This document shows positions 1 to 9,500 of a stretch of 64,000 nt of DNA, in pieces. Source of the stretch: JANPCX01 sp966211815 (lineage in GTDB: Bacteria; Pseudomonadota; Gammaproteobacteria; Burkholderiales; Burkholderiaceae_C); assembly GCA_966211815.1 (NCBI GenBank), contig CBIHOD010000016.1, positions 4,502-68,501 on the forward strand, given 5' to 3'. The notes beneath the pieces are model-generated. The model did not search any database. It was not told the DNA's origin and worked only from the letters and a program-made list of their open reading frames with translations. The position numbers and the translations under genes are program-made. The stretch's first letter is position 1; each line of letters begins with the position of its first letter.

Positions 1-657
1 AGCAACGCGGTGCCGATCAAGCCGCAGCGCCTGATGAAGGCGCTGTCGCAGCTGTTCCCGCCGAGCACGCGCTTCGTCGCCGACGCCGGCAACAGCGCGG
101 TCTGGGCGGTGCACTACCTGCAGCCGCAGGACCGGCGCGTGGCGCGCTGGAGCCCGGTGGACGCGGTCCTGCGCAAGGACGCCCGCGCCGCCGCGTCGAG
201 CTGGCTGCGCGTGACGATGGATTTCGCGCCGATGGGCTGGGCGATCGGCGCGGCCATCGGCATCGCCGGCGGCAACCCGAAATGCCCGGTCGTCTGCATC
301 ACCGGCGACGGCAGCTACCTGATGAACGGCCAGGAGATCACGGTGGCCGCGGCCATGGGCCTGAACGTCGTCTTCGTCGTGCTGAACGACGCCTCCCTCG
401 GCATGGTCAAGCACGGCCAGCGCCTGGCCGGCGCCGAGCCGATCGGCTTCGAGCTGCCGCAGGTGGACTACCGCATGCTCGCCCATTCGCTGGGCGTGCC
501 GGGCCACGTCATCCGCTCGGCCGACGACCTGGAGGCGCTGGACATGAAGGCCATCCTCAGCCGCAACGGGCCGACCCTGCTCGACGTGCGCGTCGACCCG
601 GAGGAGGCCGCGCCGATGAACGTGCGCATGAAGACCCTCGGGACGGCCAAGCAATGA
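1..657 (+). CDS. ThDP-dependent enzyme, acetolactate synthase-like (C-terminal part, 5' truncated)
   Basis: The frame is open from the first base, so the gene begins left of the window and only about 218 C-terminal residues are seen. The visible part is the pyrophosphate-binding domain of acetolactate synthase/benzoylformate decarboxylase-type enzymes: a DAGNS segment near the start and the diphosphate/Mg motif GDGSY followed about 25 residues later by VVLND. Such enzymes decarboxylate 2-oxo acids and transfer the activated aldehyde. Substrate cannot be told from this half. A short-chain dehydrogenase and two citrate-synthase-like genes follow on the same strand, suggesting one pathway. Family assignment is firm; specificity unknown. 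Confidence 0.85.
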   Translation, partial: SNAVPIKPQRLMKALSQLFPPSTRFVADAGNSAVWAVHYLQPQDRRVARWSPVDAVLRKDARAAASSWLRVTMDFAPMGWAIGAAIGIAGGNPKCPVVCITGDGSYLMNGQEITVAAAMGLNVVFVVLNDASLGMVKHGQRLAGAEPIGFELPQVDYRMLAHSLGVPGHVIRSADDLEALDMKAILSRNGPTLLDVRVDPEEAAPMNVRMKTLGTAKQ

Positions 658-713
658 GCGGGACCGGCGTCGGCACCGCAATGAATCGACAAACACACAA
701 GGGAACCAAGACC

Positions 714-1475
714 ATGACGACGACCCACAAGAAACTCGAAGGCAAGACCGCGCTCATCACCGGTGGCAGCAGCGGCATCGGCCTGGCCACCGCCAAGCTG
801 TTCATGGAGCAGGGCGCGCGCGTGGCCATCACCGGCCGCGACCCCAAGACCCTGGCCGAGGCCCGCGCCAGCCTGGGCGGCGAGGTGGTCACCATCGTGG
901 CGGATTCGTCCAGCCTGTCCGACCTGGAAGGCGTGATGCACACCGTCGAGGAATGCTTCGGCCGGCTCGACGTCCTCTTCGCCAATGCCGCGGTGGCCTT
1001 GCCGGCGCCGTTCGATTTCGTCGACGAGAAACGCTTCGACGAGGTGGTCTCCGCCAACCTCAAGGGCGGCTTCTTCACCGTGCAGAAAGCGCTGCCGCTG
1101 TTGAACCCGTCCGCCTCGGTCGTGATGACGACGTCGATCACCAACCAGCTCGGCTCGCCCAATTTCAGCGTCTACGGCGCTTCCAAGGCCGCCTTGCGCT
1201 CGCTGACGCAGACGCTGGCGCTGGAATTGATCCCGCGCGGCATCCGGGTCAACGCCGTCAGCCCCGGCCCGATCGCCACGCCGATGTGGGGCAAGCTGGG
1301 CTTCCCCAGCGAAGCCGAGCAGGCGGTCAAGCAGCAGGTCGCCGAGAAGTCCCCGTCCAAGCGCTTCGGCGAATCGCACGAAGTCGCGAAGGTGGTGCTG
1401 TTCCTCGCCTCCCAGGATTCGTCCTATGTGGTGGGCCAGGAGATCGTCGTCGACGGCGGCATGAGCCTGCTGTGA
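714..1475 (+). CDS. Short-chain dehydrogenase/reductase (SDR)
   Basis: A 253-residue classical SDR, the usual length for the family. It has the Rossmann glycine motif TGGSSGIG near the N-terminus, an NAA-type motif near residue 90, and the catalytic Y154-xxx-K158 pair (YGASK). The C-terminus ends in the common VDGGMSLL pattern. It should oxidise or reduce a hydroxyl/carbonyl with NAD(P)(H). The start at 714 is preferred because a purine-rich AAGGGAA lies just before it; an in-frame ATG at 681 would add 11 residues. It lies 56 bases after the ThDP enzyme and 40 before the citrate-synthase-like gene, so it is probably co-transcribed. Substrate unknown. Confidence 0.85.
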   Translation: MTTTHKKLEGKTALITGGSSGIGLATAKLFMEQGARVAITGRDPKTLAEARASLGGEVVTIVADSSSLSDLEGVMHTVEECFGRLDVLFANAAVALPAPFDFVDEKRFDEVVSANLKGGFFTVQKALPLLNPSASVVMTTSITNQLGSPNFSVYGASKAALRSLTQTLALELIPRGIRVNAVSPGPIATPMWGKLGFPSEAEQAVKQQVAEKSPSKRFGESHEVAKVVLFLASQDSSYVVGQEIVVDGGMSLL

Positions 1476-1515
1476 ACGCCTCCCCAGCGCCACGGACGGA
1501 AGGACACACGAGACG

Positions 1516-2382
1516 ATGAACACGTTACGCACCCGCATCTGGCAGGAAGAGGCCGAGCCCGACAACCCCTTCGCCGCCCGTGTCGCACGCTGCCACGGCT
1601 ACGACGTCTACGGCCAGGTGCTCGGCCGCGCCGGCTGGGCCGAGATGGTGTTCCTGCTGTTCGCCGGCCAACGGCCCAGCCCGCGGCAGGCGCGCCTGCT
1701 CGACGCGCTCGCCGTGGCGCTGGCCAACGCCGGGCCGCGAGACCCGGCGAACCACGCGGCGATGTGCGCCGGTGTCGGTGGGTCGACCGCCGCCGCGACC
1801 CTGATGGCCGCGCTGGCCGTCGGCGCCGGCCAGGTCACCGGCGCCCGCGAAGTCTGGGCCGCGATGCAGGTCTGGGCGCAATGCGGCACAGACCTGGCCT
1901 TGTGGCGCGGCCACTGGGCGGATCCGGCGCCGCGCAACGCTTCCGTGTGGCCGGCCTGTGATCACCGGCCGGGCTTCGAGGCCCACGGCGAGCGCGCCAC
2001 GCTGCCCGTCCTGCAGACCCTTTCTTGCCTGGCGCGGCTCAGCCCCGGCCCCTGCCTGCCCTGGCTGCACGCCAACCGGGAGGCTTTCGAGGCGGCCGCC
2101 CAGGGCCAGCCCCTGGCGATGACCGGCGTGGCCGCCGCCGCGATGGTCGACCTCGGCCTGGACGCCGAACAAGGCGAGATGCTGCACCTGCTGCTGCGCC
2201 TGCCCGGTGCCGCCGCGCACGCGCTGGAACAGCGGCGCCACGGGCACAAGAATTTCCCTTTCTTCGCGCTGGAGCTGGTGGACGACCCCGCGGATCGGAA
2301 GCCCGGAGTGCGACTGGCCGCGGCCGGGTACGACGCGTCGGGCGCCGCGCCGGCGGCCGCGCAAGAGGAGGCCCTGGCATGA
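1516..2382 (+). CDS. Citrate synthase/citryl-CoA lyase-fold protein A, degenerate active site
   Basis: A 288-residue protein that aligns by eye with small citrate synthase/citryl-CoA lyase-type proteins: GYDVYG with GWAEMVFLLFAG, then the helical core, and LPGAAAHALEQ at the C-terminal end. The first catalytic His motif (HGGA in the family) is replaced by VTGA around residues 107-110. A His survives near residue 157 in a GFxxHGE segment. The catalytic Asp position appears as Thr203 (PLAMTG). It overlaps the next gene by four bases (ATGA), so the two are probably made together. Canonical citrate synthase chemistry is unlikely; it may be a structural partner or a changed enzyme. The alignment is visual only. 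Confidence 0.65.
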   Translation: MNTLRTRIWQEEAEPDNPFAARVARCHGYDVYGQVLGRAGWAEMVFLLFAGQRPSPRQARLLDALAVALANAGPRDPANHAAMCAGVGGSTAAATLMAALAVGAGQVTGAREVWAAMQVWAQCGTDLALWRGHWADPAPRNASVWPACDHRPGFEAHGERATLPVLQTLSCLARLSPGPCLPWLHANREAFEAAAQGQPLAMTGVAAAAMVDLGLDAEQGEMLHLLLRLPGAAAHALEQRRHGHKNFPFFALELVDDPADRKPGVRLAAAGYDASGAAPAAAQEEALA

Positions 2383-3200
2383 GCGGTCCCGCCACCCTGC
2401 TGGCCAGCCAAGGGCCCCTGAAGACACGCATGGGCGCGGCCTTCGTCGGCACGCGCGCGGTTTTCCGCGGCCATGACTTGCACGCCGACCTGAAGGACAT
2501 GGACTGGGTCGGCCTCTATGTGTTCGGCATCACCGGGCGACGCCTCAGCGAAGCGCAGTGCCGGTTGTTGCACGCGGTCTGGGTCTACACCAGCTACCCC
2601 GACCCGCGCATCTGGAACAACCGGGTGGCCGCGCTGGCCGGCACGACGCGCAGCACCGGCAACCTCGCCATGTCGGCCGCGTCGGCGGTGTCCGAAGCGT
2701 CGATCTACGGCCGCGGCATCGACATCCGGGCGGCCGACTTCCTGCGGCGCACGCGCCTGGCGCTGGCGTCCGGCGGTTCGATGGAGGAATGCGTCAAGTC
2801 CGAACTCGACACCCACCGCGGCATCGCCGGTTACGGTCGCCCGATCGCGGCGGCCGACGAGCGCATCGTCCCCTTGCTGGCCAAGATGGCTTCATTGGGC
2901 CTCGAGGAAGGCCCGCACCTGAAAGTCGCGCGGCAAGTCGAGTCCTTTTTGCTGGAGGGCAGATGGCGTTGGAAGATGAACTACGCCGCGTTGGCAGCGG
3001 CGCTCAGCCTCGACATGGGGCTGACGCCTACCCAGCACTACCAGTTGAATTTCCCGGCCTTCCTTGCCGGCATGCAACCGTGTTTCATCGAAGCGGCCGA
3101 AGAACGCGAGCAGGGCACTTTGTTTGTTTTGCAATGTGACGAAGTGCGTTACGAAGGAGAGGCTCCCCGCGATTGGGAAATGGCGGTGGAAACGGCTTAA
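2379..3200 (+). CDS. Citrate synthase/citryl-CoA lyase-fold protein B, degenerate active site
   Basis: A 273-residue relative of the preceding protein. Recognisable family features are RGHDLHADL with WVGLYVFGITG, GYGRPIAAADERI (family GFGHPVYxxxDPR), GPHLKVARQVE, and a C-terminal helix pair. All three catalytic positions look substituted: the first His motif reads SIYGRG (108-113), the second has Arg154 where His is expected, and the Asp position reads MNYAA with Tyr202. The ATG overlaps the stop of protein A. The pairing resembles a heteromeric complex made of two diverged halves. I infer common ancestry with citrate synthase; no function can be named. Confidence 0.6.
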   Translation: MSGPATLLASQGPLKTRMGAAFVGTRAVFRGHDLHADLKDMDWVGLYVFGITGRRLSEAQCRLLHAVWVYTSYPDPRIWNNRVAALAGTTRSTGNLAMSAASAVSEASIYGRGIDIRAADFLRRTRLALASGGSMEECVKSELDTHRGIAGYGRPIAAADERIVPLLAKMASLGLEEGPHLKVARQVESFLLEGRWRWKMNYAALAAALSLDMGLTPTQHYQLNFPAFLAGMQPCFIEAAEEREQGTLFVLQCDEVRYEGEAPRDWEMAVETA

Positions 3201-3302
3201 CGCTTCGAACTGGTACGCCATACAGGTGTTTTCTCGGCCTTTGAAAAGCTTTGTGCGACATTGTCTTGGGCGATACTGCGGCACACGTTCAAAGGGCCGA
3301 CC

Positions 3303-5420
3303 ATGACCGATTCGCATTCGCCTGTGGGTGCCGTTCCAAGTGCTCGTCGCAGACTGTCGGGCATGGGTTGGGCATGGCATGTTTTGTTGATTTTGTGTAC
3401 TCCGGTGGCCTGGTCAGCGCCCAGCGACGACGAAGCTGAGCTGGCCCAGGCCTACGGTGACAAGTCCGTGGTGAGCATCGCCACGGGCTCGGCCCAGCCG
3501 CTGCGGCGGGCGCCGTCCGTGGCCACGGTGATCACCGCCGAAGACATCCAGTCCATGGCGGCCGTCGACCTGGACGACGTCCTGGAAACCGTGCCGGGCC
3601 TTCATGTGTCGAAGTCGACCCAGGCCTATACCGGCGTGTACGTGTTCCGTGGCATCCACAACGACCTCAACCCGCAGGTGCTGATGCTTGTCAACGGCAT
3701 CCCCATCACCACGCTGGTCCTCGGCAATCGCGGCGTGATCTGGGGCGGCATGCCGGTCGAGAACATCGCGCGCATCGAGATCATCCGCGGGCCCGGTTCG
3801 GCGTTGTACGGCGCCGACGCTTTCTCGGGCGTGATCAACGTCATCACCAAGACCGCCGCCGAAGTCAAGGGCGACCAAGTGGGTGTGCGGGCAGGGTCCT
3901 TCAAGACGGCCGACACCTGGTGGCTGCACGGCGGCAAATGGGGCGCGGTCGATGTCGCCACCTACCTGCGGGTCGGCCGGACCGACGGCTCGCGCCGCAT
4001 CGTCGAGGTCGACGGGCAGACAGGCTTCGACGCCTTGTTCGGCACGCGCGCTTCCCAGGCTCCCGGCCCCCTCAGCCTCGGACGCGACGCTTTCGACGGC
4101 AACGTCGACTTGTCCCTCGACCGGTGGCGGCTGCGCCTGGGGTATGTCGAGCGCACCGATGTCGGCTCCGCCGCGGGGGCGGCCCAGGTGCTCGACCCCA
4201 ACGGCCGCAACAACAGCCGCCGCATGACCGCGGACCTCGGTTACCAGGCCGTCAACTGGATGGAGGACTGGGACCTGGCGCTGCAGGCCAGCTACATGAA
4301 TTACCGCGAGCGCAGCGCGCTGGTGCTGTTCCCGCCGGGCGCGTTCGGCGGGTCTTTCCCGGTCGGCATGATGGGCAATCCTGAAAAGTGGGAGTACCAC
4401 GCGCGCCTGAGCGCCGCCGTCACCTACACCGGCTGGGCCAGGCACCGCCTGCGTTTCGGCGGCGGCTATGCCCAGGAGGACCTCTATCGAACCCGCGAGT
4501 CCAAGAACTACCTCCAGGGCGCCGGGTTGCCGACCTACCTGGGTTCGATGCAGGACGTGTCGTCGACATCGCCCTTCCTGTCGCCGCAGGACCGCGAGGT
4601 CACCCATGTCTACGCCCAGGATGAATGGAATTTCGCCCAGGACTGGACTTTGACCGCCGGGCTGCGCCACGACCGCTATTCGGATTTCGGCGGCACGACC
4701 AACCCGCGCGCGGCCGTGGTCTGGGACATCGACTACAACCTCACCGCCAAGCTGCTTTACGGCCGCGCCTTCAGGGCCCCCGCTTTCGCGGAACTCTATG
4801 TCGTGAACAACCCGGTGGCCCTGGGCAACACCGGGTTGAAGCCCGAGCGGATCGAGACACTGGAGGCCGCGGTGCTTTGGCAGGCCACGCCGGCCGTCCA
4901 CCTCGAAGCCGGTGTCTTCGAATACCGCATCCAGGACATCCTGCGGCTGGCCGGCACGCAGTTCACCAACTTCGGCCGGCAGGTGGGACGCGGCCTGGAG
5001 ATGGAGCTGGTCTGGGACGCCCAGCGGGACCTGCGCCTGTCCGGCAACTTCTCGCACCAGCGCTCCACCGACAAGACCACCGGCCAGGACGCCGGCAACG
5101 CGCCGCAGAACCAGCTCTACGCGCGCGCCGACTGGCGCTTCGCGCCGGGTTGGCTGCTCAACACCCAGGTCAACTTCGTGGCCGACCGCAAGCGCGTGGC
5201 AGGCGACCCCAGGCCCCCCGTCAAGGACTACACGACGGTGGATCTGGCCTTGTCCACCCAAAAACCCAAGGGCGGCTGGGATTTCTCCTTCGCCGTGAGG
5301 AACGCCTTCAACGCCGACGCGCGCGAACCCAGCCCCAACGGCGTGCCGTTCGTGTCGATGCCCAACGACTTGCCGCTGCCCCGGCGCACCTTCTACCTGA
5401 CCGCGGCTTACCGCTTGTGA
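3303..5420 (+). CDS. TonB-dependent outer-membrane receptor
   Basis: About 705 residues. An N-terminal signal peptide (RRRLSGMGW followed by a hydrophobic run) probably ends at WSA-PSDD. The plug domain follows, with SVATVITAEDIQ, VLETVPGLHV, MLVNGIPI, and the RGPGSALYGADAFSGVINVIT segment typical of TonB-dependent receptors. The rest is a 22-stranded-type barrel ending in an aromatic YRL terminus. It should import a scarce ligand (siderophore, vitamin or organic compound) across the outer membrane using TonB energy. An in-frame ATG at 3261 would spoil the signal peptide. The gene leads a run with a binding protein and a hybrid kinase, suggesting a role in sensing. Ligand unknown. Confidence 0.9.
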   Translation: MTDSHSPVGAVPSARRRLSGMGWAWHVLLILCTPVAWSAPSDDEAELAQAYGDKSVVSIATGSAQPLRRAPSVATVITAEDIQSMAAVDLDDVLETVPGLHVSKSTQAYTGVYVFRGIHNDLNPQVLMLVNGIPITTLVLGNRGVIWGGMPVENIARIEIIRGPGSALYGADAFSGVINVITKTAAEVKGDQVGVRAGSFKTADTWWLHGGKWGAVDVATYLRVGRTDGSRRIVEVDGQTGFDALFGTRASQAPGPLSLGRDAFDGNVDLSLDRWRLRLGYVERTDVGSAAGAAQVLDPNGRNNSRRMTADLGYQAVNWMEDWDLALQASYMNYRERSALVLFPPGAFGGSFPVGMMGNPEKWEYHARLSAAVTYTGWARHRLRFGGGYAQEDLYRTRESKNYLQGAGLPTYLGSMQDVSSTSPFLSPQDREVTHVYAQDEWNFAQDWTLTAGLRHDRYSDFGGTTNPRAAVVWDIDYNLTAKLLYGRAFRAPAFAELYVVNNPVALGNTGLKPERIETLEAAVLWQATPAVHLEAGVFEYRIQDILRLAGTQFTNFGRQVGRGLEMELVWDAQRDLRLSGNFSHQRSTDKTTGQDAGNAPQNQLYARADWRFAPGWLLNTQVNFVADRKRVAGDPRPPVKDYTTVDLALSTQKPKGGWDFSFAVRNAFNADAREPSPNGVPFVSMPNDLPLPRRTFYLTAAYRL

Positions 5421-5448
5421 GCGAACAGCCGCCCGTGAACGCCCGCTT

Positions 5449-6474
5449 GTGAACATCCGAATGCGACGCCGCCGCTGGCTCGGCCAGCTGTTGCGCAGCG
5501 GCGCCGGCGCCTGCCTGTTCCACCTGGCCGACCTCGGCAACGCCGCCGCCGAAGACGCGCGGCCGGCGCAGGCCGCCGCGGGCCCGGGCGATAAGCCGGA
5601 GCCCGCCGCCGAGTGGGCGGCGGCGCTGGCCGTCGTCTACCCCGACATCCCCGAGCCCTACCGCAGCGTCTTCCTGCAGATCATCGAAGGCGTCGAGGAG
5701 GCCGCCAACGCCAAGGTGAGGGCCTTCGCCGTCGGCGCCCACAGCGACGCCGCGGAGCTGGCCGCGCAGTTGCGGCGCCCGCCCACGCGGGCCGTCATCG
5801 CCCTCGGGCGGCAGGGTCTGAAGACGGCGTCGGCGCTCCCGCCCGACATCGCAGTGACCGTCGGCGGCGTGCTGTCCCTGCCCGAAGCCGACCAGCGCAA
5901 CCTCACCGGGATCGGCCTGACGCCCGACCCGGCCCTGCTGTTCTCCATCCTCAAAGGCTTGCAGCCGTCGGCGCGGCGGGTCTGGGTGGCCTATGACCCG
6001 AGGCACAACGATTGGCTGGTCCGGCTGGCCAGGGACGCCGCCAAGGCCCAGGGCCTGGAGTTGAAGGCCCAGGAGGTCAACGGCCTGGCGGAGGCCGTGA
6101 AGGCCTACGAGCAGATCTTCGCCGCGGCCGAGCCCAAGCGCGACGCGGTCTGGCTGCCGCAGGACCCGACCTCGGTCGACGAGCAGACCGTGCTGCCGCT
6201 GGTGCTGAAGGAGTCCTGGCAGCGCAGCATGCCGCTGTTCTCCAGCAACTACCAGCACGTGAAGAAGGGCGCGCTGTTCGCCCTGTACCCGGACAACAGG
6301 GCGCTCGGGCGCAGCCTGGCCGCGGTGGCGTCCAAGGGCCTGGCCGGCGACGCGCGCAAGGGCGTGGCGCCGCTGCGCGACGTCTTCGCGGCGCTCAACC
6401 TGCGCACGGCCAACCACATGGGCCTGAGCATCGGGGTGGCGAAACAGCGCGAGTTCGATTCCATCTTCCCTTGA
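5449..6474 (+). CDS. Periplasmic ABC-type substrate-binding-like protein
   Basis: A 341-residue protein resembling the ABC_sub_bind (COG2984, TrpX-like) group. An arginine-rich N-terminus and hydrophobic stretch look like a signal sequence, with a possible cleavage near NAAA-ED. Two alpha/beta lobes can be followed, including ALGRQGLKTA, a central hinge VWVAYDPRHNDW, and SNYQHVKKGALFALYPDN near the end. Translation starts at GTG 5449 or ATG 5461; both keep the signal sequence. No permease or ATPase gene is adjacent. Instead it sits between a TonB receptor and a large sensor kinase, so it may deliver ligand information to the kinase rather than feed a transporter (inference). Confidence 0.75.
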   Translation: MNIRMRRRRWLGQLLRSGAGACLFHLADLGNAAAEDARPAQAAAGPGDKPEPAAEWAAALAVVYPDIPEPYRSVFLQIIEGVEEAANAKVRAFAVGAHSDAAELAAQLRRPPTRAVIALGRQGLKTASALPPDIAVTVGGVLSLPEADQRNLTGIGLTPDPALLFSILKGLQPSARRVWVAYDPRHNDWLVRLARDAAKAQGLELKAQEVNGLAEAVKAYEQIFAAAEPKRDAVWLPQDPTSVDEQTVLPLVLKESWQRSMPLFSSNYQHVKKGALFALYPDNRALGRSLAAVASKGLAGDARKGVAPLRDVFAALNLRTANHMGLSIGVAKQREFDSIFP

Positions 6475-6504
6475 GAAGGCCACCGGTTCCCGCATCCGCC
6501 CGCC

Positions 6505-9500
6505 ATGCTGAACAAATACCTCCACCGCACCGGCTTCCGCAAGCAGCTGACCATCCTGGTCAGCGCGGCCATCCTGTGCCTGGCGGTCGTGTCTTCCATG
6601 GTCAGCGCCCTGGAGGCCGGGCGCCGCGTGCGCGAGCAGATGGTCGAGACCGGCCAGCGCGTGACCGACAACCTGGCGCGACAGAGCACGCTGGCGCTGG
6701 TCACGCAGGCGCCCGACAACGCGCGCGACGCGGTGGCCACGGCGCTGGCCTTCCCGGACGTCGTGCGCGTCGAGATCCACAGCGCTTCGGGCGAGCTGCT
6801 TCTCGCCCAGTCGCACGCCCCCGGCGGCGGTGCGCCGCAGCCCGCCTCGGTGCCGGACATCGCCCCGGCGCCTTCCGCGCCGCCCGCTCCGTCGCGGCCC
6901 GCCGCGGACGGCGTCGACGCCTGGGTCTTCGAGTCGCCGGTGGTGGCCGGCAACGCGCAGGACTCGCCGTTCGAGGTGCAACCCGAGAAGCCGCGCGAGC
7001 TGGGCCATGTGAGGGTGGTGATCTCCAAGGCCAGCCTCAACCGCCTGGTGACCCACCTGCTGGCCACCCACTTGCTCATCGCGCTGTCGATCGCGGCGGT
7101 GCTTCTGCTGCTGCTGGGGGCGCTGACCAAGCGGCTGACCCGCCCGTTGAACCGGCTTTCCGACCTGATGCGACTCGCCCAGGCGGGGGAATCCGGCATG
7201 CGCGCGAGGCCGGCGGGGCCGCCGGACATCACCGAGATGGCCAAGGCCTTCAACCGCATGATGGACGTGCTCGAGCAGCGCGAGGCCGAACTCACCCGGT
7301 CGCGCGACGAGGCGGTGCGCGTCGGCCTGCTCAAGGCGCAGTTCGCCGCCACCGTCAGCCACGAGGTCAGGACGCCGCTGAACGGCGTGGTCGGCATGCT
7401 GGACATGCTCAAGACGCTGCCCCTGTCGGGCCGGCAGCGGGAATACGTCGACGAGGCCTGGGACTCCGCCCGTTCGTTGACCGAACTGATCAACGACATC
7501 CTCGATTTCTCGCGCATGGACGCCGGCAAGCTCGAACTCGAGTCGATCGATTTCAGCCTGCGGCAACTGGTGGAAGAAGCGGTGGCGGTGGTGGCCCAGC
7601 CGGCGCGGGCCAAGGGGCTGGCGCTGGGCTACGCGATGCGGCCCGGCGTCCCCGAACGGGTCAAGGGCGACCCGATGCGTCTGCGCCAGGTGCTGCTGAA
7701 CCTGCTGGGCAACGCGGTGAAGTTCACGCAGCAGGGCGAGGTCGCGCTGCGCGTGTCGGCCAGGCCCTCGGGAGGGCAGGGCGAACGCCAGGTCCGCCTG
7801 CATTTCGAAGTCTGCGACACCGGCATCGGCATGGACGGCGCCGCCCTGGAGCACGTCTTCGAAGCCTTCACCCAGGCCGACCGGTCGACCACCCGCAAGT
7901 TCGGCGGCACTGGGCTGGGCCTGGCCATCTGCAAGCAGCTGGTCGAGCTGATGCAGGGCCGGATCCACGCTGACAGCCGGCCCGGCGAGGGCAGCACCTT
8001 CCGGTTCGACGTGCTCTGCGGCCAGGCCGACGCGGTCGCCGAGCTGCACAGCCGTCCGGGGCTGCAGGGGCAGCGCGTGCTCGTGGTCGACAACAGCGGC
8101 GTGGTGCGGGAATTCGTCGAATCGAGCGTCGCCGCCGACGGCGGCCGCTGCGGCGCGGTGGCCTCGGGCGCCGAGGCGCTGCCGGCTTTGTCGGCGGCCG
8201 CGGACGATGGCGACCCCTACGTCCTGGTGGTGATGGAAGCCGGCGCCGCCGACGGGCACGGCGTGGACCTGTCCAGCCGCATCCGCTCGGACGCCCGGTT
8301 CAGCGACGTGCGCCTGTTGCTGCTGCTGCGGCACGCGCTCGGTGCCTCCGGCATGGCCGTGGGCGCGGACGCCTACCTCGACAAGCCCCTGCGCCTGGAG
8401 CGCCTGCTCGACGCCGTGCGCCGGCACGCCGCGCCGAATGCGCAAGGGGCGGCGCCGGCGGACCTTCCAGCCGCGGGCGCCCCGGCCGTGGGACCGATCC
8501 AGTCCGGCCACCGCTTCGACGTGCTCGTGGCGGAGGACAACCGCACCAACCGCGCGGTGGCTGCGGGCATGCTCAAGATCCTCGGCTGCCGCTGCCACCT
8601 GGCGTCCAACGGCGGCGAGGCCGTCGTCGCCTTCCGCAACCAGCGCTTCGACCTGGTCCTCATGGACTGCAGCATGCCCGAGGTGGACGGCTACGAGGCC
8701 ACCGCCCACATCCGCTCGCTGGAGGCCTCGGCGGGGTCGCGCACGCCCATCATCGCGATGACCGCCAACACGCAGCAGGGCGATGCCGAGAAGTGCCTGT
8801 CCGCCGGCATGGACGACTACCTTTCCAAGCCGGTGACGCTGGTGGCGCTGCGCCAGAAGATCGAGCGCTGGCTGTCCGGCGCCGGCCGGCAGGCTCCATC
8901 CGCGAAGGCGCCGCCGGCCCCGCCGCAGGACCCGGCGCAGCCGGCCTCCTTCGACTTCGACAAGCTGGAGAACCTGCGCGCGGTGCTGGGCGATTCGATC
9001 GACGAGGCGGTATCGCCCTTCCTCGAAGACACGCCGCAGTCGCTGTCGCGCCTGGCTTCGGCGCTGCAGGCCGGCGACGCCGCCGCGGCGCGGGCGCTGT
9101 GCCATTCGATCAAGGGCAGCAGCGGCAACCTCGGCGCCCAGGCGCTGGCCGAGCTGGCGCGCCAGGCGCACGACCTCACGCAGGAGCCCGGCCGCCTGGG
9201 CGAAGTCGGCGCGCTGCTGCCGCGGCTGCGCGAAGCCTTCGACGAGGCCGCGGCGATCCTGGTGGCCGAGGCGCCGCGGCCGGCCGCCGGCGCCGAGCCG
9301 GCGGAAAAGGCCCCGGTCGTCCTGGTCGTCGACGACGACCGCAGCACCCGCGCGGCCCTGCGCTACACCTTGCAGCGGGATGGTTTCCTCGTCGAGGAGG
9401 CCCCCGACGGCGCCCAGGCCCTGGACATGCTGGACCGCGTCGTGCCCGACGTCATCCTGCTCGACGCGGTGATGCCCGTGATGGACGGGTTCAAGGCCTG

